Part shown: one piece after another, positions 1 to 10,004 of the stretch
Position numbering within the stretch: position 1 is the first letter of the stretch
How the letters are laid out: every line of letters begins with the position of its first letter
Source of the DNA: Sphingobacterium thalpophilum
GTDB taxonomy: Bacteria > Bacteroidota > Bacteroidia > Sphingobacteriales > Sphingobacteriaceae
NCBI GenBank assembly: GCA_945868825.1
Contig: CAMBMM010000001.1
Span: 186,001-250,000 of the forward strand
Reading direction: 5' to 3'
Length of the DNA stretch: 64,000 nucleotides
The notes under the pieces: model-generated
The model's database searches: none
Told to the model about the DNA's origin: nothing
Seen by the model: only the letters and a program-made list of their open reading frames with translations
Program-made: the position numbers and the translations under genes

Positions 1-105
1 TATAAAAATAACCCGAGTAATGCATCTTTCTATAAAATAGTGCTCACCAGGTTGCTTGCTTTTTATAAGTATTTAATGAATTTAGCCGAGTATCAGTTAA
101 CCTAG
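1..105 (+). CDS. C-terminal fragment of a DUF1800-family protein (truncated by window start)
   Basis: Frame 1 is open from base 1 to TAG at 103-105: ...FYKYLMNLAEYQLT*. The ending resembles DUF1800 'PEYQL' tails, and it sits 2 nt upstream of a DUF1501 gene, its usual partner. Confidence 0.6.
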   Translation, partial: YKNNPSNASFYKIVLTRLLAFYKYLMNLAEYQLT

Positions 106-107
106 CT

Positions 108-1697
108 ATGAAAAGAAGAGCGTTTATAAGAACAGCTGTACCAGCTGCCGTTATTCCTTCATTAATTGGGGGCTTTACTTTCGAGGCAATTGGAGCTACA
201 TCGTGGCTCTCGGCTCTAACTGCGGCCAATACCGAGACCGATCATGTATTGGTGCTTATTCAGCTAAATGGTGGTAATGATGGTTTAAATACCGTTATCC
301 CGATTGATCAATATAGCAATTTATCCTCGGCTAGGTCTAATATCATACTCCCAGAAAATAAAATTTTGCCTTTAGCAGGATTTGCTACCACGGGCTTACA
401 CCCAGCTATGACGGGTCTAAAAACCCTATTCGATGAGGGGAAATTGGCCGTTTTACAATCTGTGGGCTATCCATCGCCCAACTATTCGCATTTTAGAGCA
501 ACAGATATATGGCTTACCGCATCAGATAGTAACCAAGTATTATCATCTGGCTGGGCAGGCCGTTATTTAAACGAAGAATATCCGAATTTTCCAGTAGGTT
601 ATCCGAATGCAACCATGCCTGATCCTTTAGCTATTCAAATTGGATCGGTAGTTTCTCCTGGTTTACAAGGTCCGGGTGCCAATATGGGTATGGCCATTTC
701 AGATCCGAATAATTTTTACAACTTGATTAATGGCGTGCAAGATGCAGCGCCAAATACGCCTGCAGGGAAAGAGCTAACCTACATCAGACAGGTAACACAG
801 CAAACGCAACAATTTGCTACGGTAATTAAAGCTGCGGCTGCAAAAGTAACTCAGCAAGTGCCCTATCCCACTTCTAATTATTTAGCCGATCAACTTAAAA
901 TTGTATCACGTTTAATAGCAGGTGGCTTAAAAACCCGTATTTATATGGTAAGTATCGGTGGTTTTGACACCCATGCAGGCCAAGTAGATGCTACGCAAAA
1001 AGAATTGGGCTTTCATGCTAGTTTATTGCAAAAAGTATCCAATGCGATTAAGGCTTTCCAAGATGATTTAACGTATTTAAAAGTTTCAAATCGTGTTGTT
1101 GGTATGACTTTTTCTGAGTTTGGCCGACGTGTTAAATCGAATTCTAGTGGTGGTACCGACCATGGTGCGGCTGCACCTTTATTTGTGTTTGGCGATCCGG
1201 TTAAAGGCGGTGTGCTAGGTACCAATCCGGTAATTGGAACTACGGTAAATGAATACGATAATTTACCTATGCAACACGATTTCCGCTCGGTATATGCAAG
1301 CTTACTCCAAAAGTGGTTTTGTGTGCCAACAAGCACCCTTAACAATGTAATGTTGAAAAATTTTCAATCCTTAGATCTTATCAAGCCAAGCTATACCTGC
1401 TCAACTGGGGGTGTTATAACCAACCCGAACCTAAATGCAGGGAAAAAACTAATTTCAAATTATCCCAACCCATTTACAGGTAGTACTACCATCGAAATTA
1501 TTACCACTGCAGGATTTACTTTGGTGCAAGTGTTTAATGTACAAGGCCAGTTAATAAAAGTGTTGCACGATGGGGTTATGACAGCCGGTACGCACCAATT
1601 AACTTTTGAAGATGAAGGTTGGGGTCCTGGAATTTATTATGCCCGTTTGCAGAATGGAAGTATCCAGCAAATGCGTACCCTTGTTATAGCTCGATAG
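108..1697 (+). CDS. DUF1501 domain-containing secreted protein with twin-Arg-like signal and T9SS type A C-terminal sorting domain
   Basis: N-term MKRRAFIRTAVPAAVIPSLIGG; VLVLIQLNGGNDGLNTVIP motif; C-term NYPNPFTGSTTIEI...VFNVQGQLIK...GIYYARL typical of Por secretion domains. Confidence 0.9.
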   Translation: MKRRAFIRTAVPAAVIPSLIGGFTFEAIGATSWLSALTAANTETDHVLVLIQLNGGNDGLNTVIPIDQYSNLSSARSNIILPENKILPLAGFATTGLHPAMTGLKTLFDEGKLAVLQSVGYPSPNYSHFRATDIWLTASDSNQVLSSGWAGRYLNEEYPNFPVGYPNATMPDPLAIQIGSVVSPGLQGPGANMGMAISDPNNFYNLINGVQDAAPNTPAGKELTYIRQVTQQTQQFATVIKAAAAKVTQQVPYPTSNYLADQLKIVSRLIAGGLKTRIYMVSIGGFDTHAGQVDATQKELGFHASLLQKVSNAIKAFQDDLTYLKVSNRVVGMTFSEFGRRVKSNSSGGTDHGAAAPLFVFGDPVKGGVLGTNPVIGTTVNEYDNLPMQHDFRSVYASLLQKWFCVPTSTLNNVMLKNFQSLDLIKPSYTCSTGGVITNPNLNAGKKLISNYPNPFTGSTTIEIITTAGFTLVQVFNVQGQLIKVLHDGVMTAGTHQLTFEDEGWGPGIYYARLQNGSIQQMRTLVIAR

Positions 1698-1735
1698 TTT
1701 TTATTTTAGATAAAGCTTTTTTAGCTTCATTCTCC

Positions 1736-1743
1736 TACATTTG
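1736..1743 (+). promoter_or_regulatory. Putative -7 element TACATTTG immediately before accC
   Basis: TAnnTTTG match ending 5 nt before ATG 1749. Confidence 0.5.
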
Positions 1744-1748
1744 TTTGA

Positions 1749-3230
1749 ATGAAAAAATTGTTGATAGCCAATAGAGGTGAAATTGCTTTGCGCATTATGC
1801 GTTCGGCAAAAGAAATGGGCATTGCTACGGTAGCAGTCTATTCAGAGGCCGATCGCAATGCACTACACGTACGTTATGCCGACGAGGCGATATGCATTGG
1901 TCCGGCAGCTTCCAATCAATCTTATTTAGTAATTGAGAAAATTATCGATGCCTGTAAACAAACAGGTGCCGAGGCCATTCACCCGGGTTATGGTTTTTTG
2001 TCGGAGAATGCTGCTTTTGCTAGAGCCGTACAAAAAGCTGGCTTAGTGTTAGTGGGGCCATCGCCCGAAGCCATGGAGATGATGGGGAATAAATTATCGG
2101 CAAAGGCTGCAGCCCAAAAATACAATATTCCGATGGTTCCCGGAACAGAAGAAGCCATTTCGGATATCGAGGTAGCGAAAAAAAGAGCTATTGAGGTTGG
2201 TTTTCCAATTTTGATTAAAGCGGCTGCTGGTGGCGGTGGTAAGGGCATGCGTATTGTAGAGGGTGCCGCCGATTTTGAAGAACAAATGCACCTAGCCGTT
2301 TCTGAAGCGACTTCTGCCTTTGGTGATGGGGCGGTGTTTATAGAACGTTATGTAGGCTCTCCACGCCATATTGAAATACAAGTTTTAGGCGATAATTACG
2401 GCAATATTGTGCATTTATTTGAACGAGATTGTTCCGTACAACGTCGTCACCAAAAGGTAATTGAAGAAGCACCTTCTGCCATTCTTACGCCTGAAATTCG
2501 CGAAAAAATGGGAAAATGTGCTGTAGATGTAGCCCGTTCGTGTAACTATACCGGTGCCGGAACGGTTGAATTTATATTGGATGAAAATCTTGATTTCTTT
2601 TTCTTAGAAATGAATACCCGCTTGCAGGTGGAACATCCGGTAACCGAATTGATTACAGGTTTAGATTTGGTAAAAGAACAACTAAAAATTGCTCGTGGCG
2701 AAAAATTGAGCTTTACTCAAGAAGACATTGCCATGAAAGGCCATGCCATTGAATTGCGGGTATATGCCGAAGATCCGGCGACGAATTTTTTACCCGATAT
2801 AGGCACCTTAGAAACTTACCGCTTGCCACAAGGCCCCGGTGTTCGGGTAGATGATGGTTTTGAAGAGGGCATGGAAATTCCGATTTATTACGACCCCATG
2901 ATTGCCAAATTAATCACCTATGGCGAAAATAGAGCGCAAGCCATAGAGCGCATGATTCGTGCTATTGATGAATACCAAATTACCGGTATAGAAACTACAT
3001 TAGGCTTTGGGAAATTTGTGATGCAACACGAGGCTTTTACTTCGGGTAATTTCGACACCCATTTTGTAAAAAACTACTTTCAGCCTACTAGCTTGCTGCA
3101 TGAAAATAAGCAAGAAGCGTTTATTGCAGCTTTAGTTGCAGCTCAACTCATGCAAAATCAAACCAAAAAAAGCACTACTGTTAGTCAAACTGTAAAAACT
3201 TCCTATTGGATAAAAAATAGGAAAGTATAG
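1749..3230 (+). CDS. accC: Acetyl-CoA carboxylase biotin carboxylase subunit
   Basis: KKLLIANRGEIALRIMRSAKEMGI, AAAGGGGKGMR, RDCSVQRRHQKVIEEAPS, EMNTRLQVEHPVTE. Confidence 0.95.
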   Translation: MKKLLIANRGEIALRIMRSAKEMGIATVAVYSEADRNALHVRYADEAICIGPAASNQSYLVIEKIIDACKQTGAEAIHPGYGFLSENAAFARAVQKAGLVLVGPSPEAMEMMGNKLSAKAAAQKYNIPMVPGTEEAISDIEVAKKRAIEVGFPILIKAAAGGGGKGMRIVEGAADFEEQMHLAVSEATSAFGDGAVFIERYVGSPRHIEIQVLGDNYGNIVHLFERDCSVQRRHQKVIEEAPSAILTPEIREKMGKCAVDVARSCNYTGAGTVEFILDENLDFFFLEMNTRLQVEHPVTELITGLDLVKEQLKIARGEKLSFTQEDIAMKGHAIELRVYAEDPATNFLPDIGTLETYRLPQGPGVRVDDGFEEGMEIPIYYDPMIAKLITYGENRAQAIERMIRAIDEYQITGIETTLGFGKFVMQHEAFTSGNFDTHFVKNYFQPTSLLHENKQEAFIAALVAAQLMQNQTKKSTTVSQTVKTSYWIKNRKV

Positions 3231-3815
3231 TTATTGCTTTTTTAAGTTGTGAATGAACGTTCTAAGTTCTGTGGTAAATTCATCGAGTTGCATGGCTGAT
3301 TCTTTCATAAAATCACAAATTTCTTTGAGCTCCACTTGATCTAATGTTTCATCCGCTAGTAAATCGGATAAGCCCAAAATGTTTGATACGGGCTGCCCTA
3401 CCTTTATGGACGTCATGTAAAGCATTTCCTCCAATCCTTGTATAAATTTTATACGTTGTTCTTTAGCTTTTTTTCTTTCCGTTACATCCATGGAGAGGAT
3501 ACAAATGCCTTCTGGAACGGGTTGTATCCTTAATTCGAAATATTTCATACTCCCGTCAGAAAAAGAAAAGTCATTTTCAAAACAAGCCGGCTCTCGTTCT
3601 TGCATACAAAAATGGAGCATCTTAAACATGTCGGTTTTTTCAATGCCTGGAAATTTTTCCATCATAGTAAAGCCGAGCAGCTCCTCTTTTTTTCTACATT
3701 TGCTCTGTTTTACAATGGTGTTGTTTACATAGATATATTGCCAGTTAAAATCAATCAGTTGAACTCCCTCCAATAGTTTATCCATTGTTTGAGTACACAA
3801 TTTTCCGATAGTCAT
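3231..3815 (-). CDS. PAS domain protein with degenerate HisKA/DHp-like C-terminus
   Basis: PAS-like core (LIDFNWQYIYVNNTIVKQ...FELRIQPVPEGICILSMDVTERK), then SIKVGQPVSNILGLSDLL, which resembles a histidine kinase H-box without the His. No HATPase domain. Confidence 0.75.
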   Translation of the reverse strand: MTIGKLCTQTMDKLLEGVQLIDFNWQYIYVNNTIVKQSKCRKKEELLGFTMMEKFPGIEKTDMFKMLHFCMQEREPACFENDFSFSDGSMKYFELRIQPVPEGICILSMDVTERKKAKEQRIKFIQGLEEMLYMTSIKVGQPVSNILGLSDLLADETLDQVELKEICDFMKESAMQLDEFTTELRTFIHNLKKQ

Positions 3816-4019
3816 ACCTTTGGTGTTTGGTTTATAATCACAACGGTTTACGCTGTACTTAATCTTGCTTAGATTAAAAACCTAGAAATGAAGCACTAGT
3901 GTAGGTGTTGGATTAAATCTAAGCGAAATAAAAATAAATAAAAAATTAAACTTTTATCACAAAAGATAAAATTAATTTTATATAAAAATTATTAATAAAA
4001 AAGAAGTTATTTATCTTAA

Positions 4020-5876
4020 TTAATCAATTTGTTTGCCATTCATGGCAGTAGCAATGGCTACATCCATTACTCGTTCGGCAAAGGGGCGGGTGTATTCATT
4101 CAGTGCTTCCACTTGTTTCAGCATTAAATCCTTATCTCCAGAGTTTAAACTTGCTCGTAATTGTTCAAGCAATTGGCGGCTTTGTGCAATTTCAAAATCT
4201 TGTAAAAATTGAGCGTTTTTAGCTAAGAAACGGTCAGCGGTATAAGCCATTTGTTCGGCCTCGGTGCGAGCTTCAATGAGCATGCGTTGGGCTACATCTT
4301 CTTGCGCATGTGCAATGCTATCTAGTAACATTTGTTCCACTTCTTCATCGCTAAGGCCGTAAGTTGGTTTTACTTCAACTTCTTGCTTTACACCCGAACG
4401 TAATTCTATGGCTTGCACGGTTAAAATACCATCGGCATTCAGCAAAAAATTAATATCTATTTTGGGTAATCCTGCAGGCATAGCCGGAATTCCTTTCAAG
4501 TCAAATTCGGCTAATTTTCTATTTTCTTTTACCAAATCACGTTCGCCTTGGAAAACCGAAATTTTTAGGTTCACTTGCCCATCTACCGAGGTGGTGTACT
4601 GGCGGCCAGCCTTGGTAGGTATTTTGGCATTTCGTGCAATAATTACATCCATCAAACCGCCCATGGTTTCTATTCCTAATGATAAGGGGGTTACATCCAA
4701 TAATAAAATATCGGAGCGGTTACCCGCTAAAATATCCGATTGAATGGCTGCACCCAGGGCTACTACCTCATCTGGATTTAGCTCATCGTGTACAGGTTTG
4801 CCAAAAAATGCGGCAACGGCTTGTTTTACGGATGGGGTTCGGGTAGAACCACCCACCATAATGACTTCGTCGATATTTTCTGCCTTTAAATTCGCATCAC
4901 TTAGAGCTTTTTGGCAACACGCTAAAGTTTCGGCTAATTTAGGTTGTATAAGTTCTTCGAATTTTTGTTTGCTGATGGCCAATGGAATCCCGTTTAAGCT
5001 TTCATTAAACAGATTTTGGGTGCCTAATGCTTTTTTGGCTTCTTCGGCTTTTAGGCGTAGGCCTTGTGCCAATTCTTGGTTTTCGCTTAGGCTTTTTAAG
5101 TCGAGTTTATTTTCTTGTACCCAAAAGTCAACAATAGCTCTGTCAAAATCGTCGCCACCTAAAAAAGTATTGCCATTGGTGGCCAATACCTCAAAAATGC
5201 CATTTTGTATGTGTAAAATAGAAACGTCGAAGGTGCCTCCGCCTAAATCGTATACCGCGATGGTTTTTTCCTCATCGGCTTGTAAGCCAATGCCGTAAGC
5301 CAAGCTGGCGGCGGTGGGTTCGTTTACCATGCGCAACACATCCAATCCGGCTAGTTTTCCGGCATCACGGGTGGCTTGGCGTTGGCTATCGTTAAAATAA
5401 GCGGGTACCGTAATTACCGCCCGGGTAACCGGCGTTTTTAGCGCATGTTCGGCCCGTTCTTTAAGCTCCTTTAAAATTAATGCCGAAAGCTCAATGGGCG
5501 TATAAAATTTTTCGCCCACCATTATTTTTACCAAGCTTTCTTGGTTATCGTCAATCACCTTGTACGAAAAAAAATCGCGATGCGCCGCAATATCTCCAAA
5601 CGATCTGCCAAGCAATCGTTTTACAGAAAATATAGTGTTTTGGGGATCGGTAGTTAAAAATTCTTTCGCTTGGTTGCCAACTACTAGGCTGCCATCTTTC
5701 GCAAAATGTATAATCGATGGCACCAATTCGCCTTTGCCCGTGTCGTTAATTACTTGGGCTTTACCATCGGGATTGATAAATGCCACCAAGCTATTGGTGG
5801 TTCCCAAATCTATACCCACAATAAGGTCTTCTTTTTGCAAAGAGCCGGTTGCTAAATTGATGGATACTTTTGCCAT
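4020..5876 (-). CDS. hscA: Fe-S protein assembly chaperone HscA (Hsp70 family)
   Basis: [56 protein letters not shown]. HscA-like N-terminal extension; hscB, fdx and iscX are elsewhere in the window. Confidence 0.85.
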   Translation of the reverse strand: MAKVSINLATGSLQKEDLIVGIDLGTTNSLVAFINPDGKAQVINDTGKGELVPSIIHFAKDGSLVVGNQAKEFLTTDPQNTIFSVKRLLGRSFGDIAAHRDFFSYKVIDDNQESLVKIMVGEKFYTPIELSALILKELKERAEHALKTPVTRAVITVPAYFNDSQRQATRDAGKLAGLDVLRMVNEPTAASLAYGIGLQADEEKTIAVYDLGGGTFDVSILHIQNGIFEVLATNGNTFLGGDDFDRAIVDFWVQENKLDLKSLSENQELAQGLRLKAEEAKKALGTQNLFNESLNGIPLAISKQKFEELIQPKLAETLACCQKALSDANLKAENIDEVIMVGGSTRTPSVKQAVAAFFGKPVHDELNPDEVVALGAAIQSDILAGNRSDILLLDVTPLSLGIETMGGLMDVIIARNAKIPTKAGRQYTTSVDGQVNLKISVFQGERDLVKENRKLAEFDLKGIPAMPAGLPKIDINFLLNADGILTVQAIELRSGVKQEVEVKPTYGLSDEEVEQMLLDSIAHAQEDVAQRMLIEARTEAEQMAYTADRFLAKNAQFLQDFEIAQSRQLLEQLRASLNSGDKDLMLKQVEALNEYTRPFAERVMDVAIATAMNGKQID

Positions 5877-6024
5877 GGGGGTGAATTAATTGGAGTTCAA
5901 AGGTAGCTATTTAGATTGATTCTAAAAAGAATGCCTTCCTTGTTTTACATATGCTTAAGCCATGCATCCTCATGTGTTAGAATAATCTATTTAGCGAATA
6001 CAAACGTATTGGAGCGTAAAAATG

Positions 6025-6032
6025 TATCTTTG
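6025..6032 (+). promoter_or_regulatory. Putative -7 element TATCTTTG before DEAD-box helicase
   Basis: TAnnTTTG match ending 5 nt before ATG 6038. Confidence 0.5.
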
Positions 6033-6037
6033 CGCCA

Positions 6038-7372
6038 ATGGCCACCAATTTCGAAGATTTTAAATTAAACAGACAGCTCTTAAATGCGATAGAAGAGGCT
6101 GGTTATACCCAGCCTACACCTATTCAGCAGAAGGCCATTGCACCTATCTTATCGGGTCAAGATATGATGGGCATTGCGCAAACAGGCACCGGTAAAACGG
6201 CTGCCTATGTGTTGCCTCTGCTTATGAAATTAAAGTACGCTCAGGGACAGCATCCTCGAGCATTAATTTTGGCACCTACACGGGAGTTGGCCATGCAAAT
6301 AGAAGAAAACATCATTTCTTTCGCTAAATACACCGATTTACGCACCGTGGTTATTTACGGAGGCCTTGGTCCTAAAACACAAATTGCAGCTTTAGAAAAA
6401 GGTGCCGATATAGTGGTTGCCACCCCTGGCCGCTTTTTAGACTTATACTTAGCCGGACATATTGTTACTAAATCTATACAGTTTTTGGTATTAGATGAGG
6501 CTGATAAAATGATGGATATGGGCTTTATTGGCTCTATTCACCGCATTTTAGAAGTAGTACCCCGCAAGCGCCAAAATTTGCTTTTTTCGGCAACTATGAG
6601 TGAATTGGTGCATAAAATTTCGGGCGATTTCTTAAAATTCCCTTTAATAATAGAGGTGGCTGCACAAGCCACACCAGCCCATACGGTAAGCCAAGTTTTG
6701 TACCGGGTGCCTAACTTAAAAACCAAGTTAAACTTGTTGCAAGAGCTGCTTAAAGATGATGAACGTTTTCATCGCTTGATTGTGTTTTGCAAAACCAAAA
6801 CCGTAGCCGATAATATTTTTCATTATTTAGAACGTCGTTACGGCGCCGGACAAGTGCGGGTAATTCATGCCAACAAAGGGCAAAATACCCGTATAAATTC
6901 TATAAATGCATTTAAAGAGGGCAATATTAGAATGTTGGTGGCTACCGATGTGGCTGCTAGAGGCTTAGACGTAGCCGATGTGAGTCATGTAATTAATTTT
7001 GATGTGCCCATTATTATTGAAGATTATGTACACCGAATTGGCCGTACCGGCAGGGCGTACAAAAGTGGCGAAGCCATTACTTTTTGTGCCGAATCGGAAG
7101 AGTTTTACATTAAAAAAATAGAAAAGTTAATGCGCCAAACTATTCCTGTGGCCGAATTGCCAGCTGCGGTTTTTGTTGAAGAAACACCTTACGAAGAGCG
7201 CCAAGTTATGGCTCGTGAAATAGATTTACAAAAACGTAAAGATAATCCGGATTTTCAGGGAGCCTTTCACGAGAAAAAATTAAAAAACACTAAGGGCGAC
7301 CGCCCTAAACCAAAAGCTAAAGGCCCGACAAAGCCCGGAGCTCCCAAAAAGAAATCGAAACGATTTGACTAA
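6038..7372 (+). CDS. DEAD/DEAH box RNA helicase
   Basis: AQTGTGKTAAYVLP, PTRELAMQ, VLDEADKMMDMGF, SATM, HRIGRTGR; basic C-terminal tail. Confidence 0.95.
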   Translation: MATNFEDFKLNRQLLNAIEEAGYTQPTPIQQKAIAPILSGQDMMGIAQTGTGKTAAYVLPLLMKLKYAQGQHPRALILAPTRELAMQIEENIISFAKYTDLRTVVIYGGLGPKTQIAALEKGADIVVATPGRFLDLYLAGHIVTKSIQFLVLDEADKMMDMGFIGSIHRILEVVPRKRQNLLFSATMSELVHKISGDFLKFPLIIEVAAQATPAHTVSQVLYRVPNLKTKLNLLQELLKDDERFHRLIVFCKTKTVADNIFHYLERRYGAGQVRVIHANKGQNTRINSINAFKEGNIRMLVATDVAARGLDVADVSHVINFDVPIIIEDYVHRIGRTGRAYKSGEAITFCAESEEFYIKKIEKLMRQTIPVAELPAAVFVEETPYEERQVMAREIDLQKRKDNPDFQGAFHEKKLKNTKGDRPKPKAKGPTKPGAPKKKSKRFD

Positions 7373-7396
7373 AAAGATATAAATCTTCATTGAGAT

Positions 7397-7732
7397 ATGA
7401 AAAAAGCTGAAATAAAACTCACCATCGAACTAGACGATCAAAACATTCCGGAAAGCATTTTATGGGAATCAACCGATTCGCAAAATAAAGAGGCCCTGCC
7501 GGTAAAATCTATGATGTTGGCCCTCTGGGATCATAACTATAAAAACTCGTTGCGCATTGATTTGTGGACAAAAGATATGCCAGCCGATGAAATGAAGCGG
7601 TTTTTTTACGAAACCCTACAAACCATGGGTGATAGCTTTTTGCGGGCTACTGGCGAAGAGGCCATTGTAGGCGATTTGCGTGATTATTGCGCTCATTTTG
7701 CCGATAAAATGGAACTGAAAGTTGGGCAATAA
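7397..7732 (+). CDS. gldC: Gliding motility protein GldC
   Basis: KKAEIKLTIELDDQNIPESILWESTDS...KSMMLALWDHNYKNSLRIDLWTKDMPADEMKRF matches the GldC family pattern. Confidence 0.9.
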   Translation: MKKAEIKLTIELDDQNIPESILWESTDSQNKEALPVKSMMLALWDHNYKNSLRIDLWTKDMPADEMKRFFYETLQTMGDSFLRATGEEAIVGDLRDYCAHFADKMELKVGQ

Positions 7733-7775
7733 TAATTTTTGTTTTCACAATTTTCCGTATCTTCAATCCTAAATT

Positions 7776-8807
7776 TTGATGATGCAAACTGTACAAACAA
7801 ACTCTCTTAGAAACTGGAAATATTTTCTCAACCTTTTTCCGGTAGCTTTTGTGCTGCTCGGTAATTTAAATGGAGGTTGGTATACCTTGAGTAATTTTGC
7901 TTTTACCTTTGTGGTGCTGGCCTTAGGCGAACTGCTATTGCCCGAAGATAAAAGCAATGAAGCTGGCGAAGATGATGTACTGCCCGACCTTTTGCTATTT
8001 TTTGTAGTTGTTGGACAGTTATTGGCTGTAACCAGTTTAATTTATGGGGTTTATACGCAAATCATAAGTGGCTACTGGATTTTATTGGCGGCACTTTCTA
8101 CTGGTACAGCTACTGGCTCCATGGGTATTATTGCTGCGCACGAACTCATCCATCGCAAAGCAAAATTCTGGAATTTTTTAGGCCGACTTTTATTGTTTAC
8201 GGTATTAAACCCGTATTTCTATGTACATCATTTACGTATTCATCATAAATCGGTAGGTACTGCTGCCGATCCGGTTAGTGCCCTTAAAGGCGAAACGGTA
8301 TATGCTTTTGCTTTTCGCTCTATATCTGGGCAATTGCTGCAATCGCTAGCCCTCGAAAAAATTAGATGTGATAAAGCGGGTAAATGGGGCTATGGTTTAC
8401 ACAACTATGTGGTAGCCGTGTATGCAGGAGGTTTTTTACTATTGAGCGCCTTAACCTATTTTTTTGGTATTTGGGTAGCCGCCGCCTACTTGTTGCAAGC
8501 TACAGTTGCGAATTTATTATTAGAATACACCAATTATATAGAGCATTATGGCTTACGCCGTAACGAAAAAGAACGGGTAAACGAGCTTCATTCTTGGCAA
8601 AGTGATAAGGTAGTTAGCCGCTATTTTTTAATTGATTTAAGCCGACATTCCGATCATCATTTTCATGCGGCCAAGTCTTTTAATACCTTGCTTACTTATG
8701 AGAATAGCCCCGTATTGCCAGGGGGTTACGCCAGTATGTTTTTGCCGGCCCTGTTTCCGCCACTTTGGTTTAGCTTGGTTGATAAGCGTATTCCTAAAAT
8801 AAGCTAG
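7776..8807 (+). CDS. Membrane alkane 1-monooxygenase / fatty acid desaturase family (AlkB-like)
   Basis: His motifs HELIHRK, HHLRIHHKSVGTAADP, EHYG, DHHFHAAKSFNTL; multiple TM helices. Confidence 0.85.
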   Translation: MMMQTVQTNSLRNWKYFLNLFPVAFVLLGNLNGGWYTLSNFAFTFVVLALGELLLPEDKSNEAGEDDVLPDLLLFFVVVGQLLAVTSLIYGVYTQIISGYWILLAALSTGTATGSMGIIAAHELIHRKAKFWNFLGRLLLFTVLNPYFYVHHLRIHHKSVGTAADPVSALKGETVYAFAFRSISGQLLQSLALEKIRCDKAGKWGYGLHNYVVAVYAGGFLLLSALTYFFGIWVAAAYLLQATVANLLLEYTNYIEHYGLRRNEKERVNELHSWQSDKVVSRYFLIDLSRHSDHHFHAAKSFNTLLTYENSPVLPGGYASMFLPALFPPLWFSLVDKRIPKIS

Positions 8808-9270
8808 CTTGCCCAATACCAGTCATTTTGGTTTCGTGTTTCAGTAACCATTCTTTGCGCCAAAGTTCGCCTGCGTAGCCCACTAAATCGCCTTTGCTGC
8901 CAATTACCCTGTGGCAGGGTATAGCAATTAAAAGTTTATTTTTTCCGTTTGTAGCGGCAATTGCCCGAATGGCCAAGGAGTTTTGTAACCTTTTTGCTAA
9001 CTCGGTATAGCTTATGGGGTGGCCGGGTTTAATTTGCTGGAGTTCTTGCCAAACCCCTTGCTGAAAAGGGCTGCCATTCTGTTGCATGGGGAATGTAAAT
9101 GTGCTCAATTTACCCTCAAAATAAGCCGAAAGCTCAATTTTAGCCCATTCGGTTAATTCACTCGGATCTTGTCTTATTTCATTTTCTACAAATTGAATAC
9201 TCCGAACAGATACTTCATCTGCTTCTATGAGCAAGATGCCAATGGGGCTATGCAGATTTGAACTATACAT
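8794..9270 (-). CDS. ogt: Methylated-DNA--[protein]-cysteine S-methyltransferase
   Basis: Active site IPCHRVIGSKGDLVGYAGELWRKEWLLKHE. Confidence 0.9.
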   Translation of the reverse strand: MYSSNLHSPIGILLIEADEVSVRSIQFVENEIRQDPSELTEWAKIELSAYFEGKLSTFTFPMQQNGSPFQQGVWQELQQIKPGHPISYTELAKRLQNSLAIRAIAATNGKNKLLIAIPCHRVIGSKGDLVGYAGELWRKEWLLKHETKMTGIGQASLF

Positions 9271-9319
9271 GAGTATTGAAATTACGCATTTTACTTTTAG
9301 TAGCTAGGCAAATTAAAAT

Positions 9320-9327
9320 TATCTTTG
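9320..9327 (+). promoter_or_regulatory. Putative -7 element TATCTTTG before ccmB
   Basis: TAnnTTTG match ending 4 nt before ATG 9332; TTTT about 21 nt upstream. Confidence 0.5.
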
Positions 9328-9331
9328 TGGC

Positions 9332-9994
9332 ATGAGCTTGATACACCAAGTGAAATCTCTTATAGCTAAAGAACTCATTTTAGAATGGCGTTCGCGGTAT
9401 GCCTTAAATGGTATATTGTTGTATGTAGTTTCAACCATTTTTGTGTGTTATTTATCGTTTAAAGGAGGCATACAAGGCCCAACCTGGAACGTGTTGTTTT
9501 GGATTATTCTTTTGTTTGCCTCTATTAATGCCCTGGTAAAAAGCTTTGTGCAAGAGCCGGCAGGCCGACACTTGTATTTGTATACCTTGGCATCACCTCA
9601 AGCCATTATTCTTTCTAAAATTATTTACAACTGCTTGCTCATGCTGCTGTTGTCTAGCTTAGCACTATTCTTCTATCAAGTTGTGTTTTCAAATCAGGTT
9701 CAAGACCTTGTATTTTATTTTTTGGCGGTACTGTTAGGTAGTATAAGTTTTGCCAGTGTATTTACTATGATTTCGGGTATTGCAGCAAAAGCGAATAACC
9801 CCGGCAATTTAATGGCGGTACTTAGTTTTCCGGTTATTATTCCTTTACTCATTTTGCTTATCAAATTTTCTAAAAATGCCATGGATGGTTTGGATAGGGC
9901 TGTGAGTTACGATGAGATAGTCATTTTGCTTAGTTTGAATGTACTAGTTATTGCATCCTCTTTGGTTTTGTTTCCTTACCTTTGGCGTGATTAA
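9332..9994 (+). CDS. ccmB: Heme exporter / cytochrome c maturation protein CcmB
   Basis: About 6 TM membrane protein starting IAKELILEWRSRYALNGILLYV, directly upstream of ccmC. Confidence 0.85.
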   Translation: MSLIHQVKSLIAKELILEWRSRYALNGILLYVVSTIFVCYLSFKGGIQGPTWNVLFWIILLFASINALVKSFVQEPAGRHLYLYTLASPQAIILSKIIYNCLLMLLLSSLALFFYQVVFSNQVQDLVFYFLAVLLGSISFASVFTMISGIAAKANNPGNLMAVLSFPVIIPLLILLIKFSKNAMDGLDRAVSYDEIVILLSLNVLVIASSLVLFPYLWRD

Positions 9995-10004
9995 TCTCCC
10001 CTAT

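Noticed and set aside
4744-5298. 184-aa ORF antisense to hscA
   Set aside because: Composition is a mirror of the hscA reading frame (codon-bias shadow); no recognisable domain.
7776-9270. Functional link between AlkB-like monooxygenase and alkyl-DNA repair
   Set aside because: The monooxygenase is a membrane alkane/desaturase-type enzyme, unrelated to the AlkB DNA dioxygenase; adjacency is probably coincidental.
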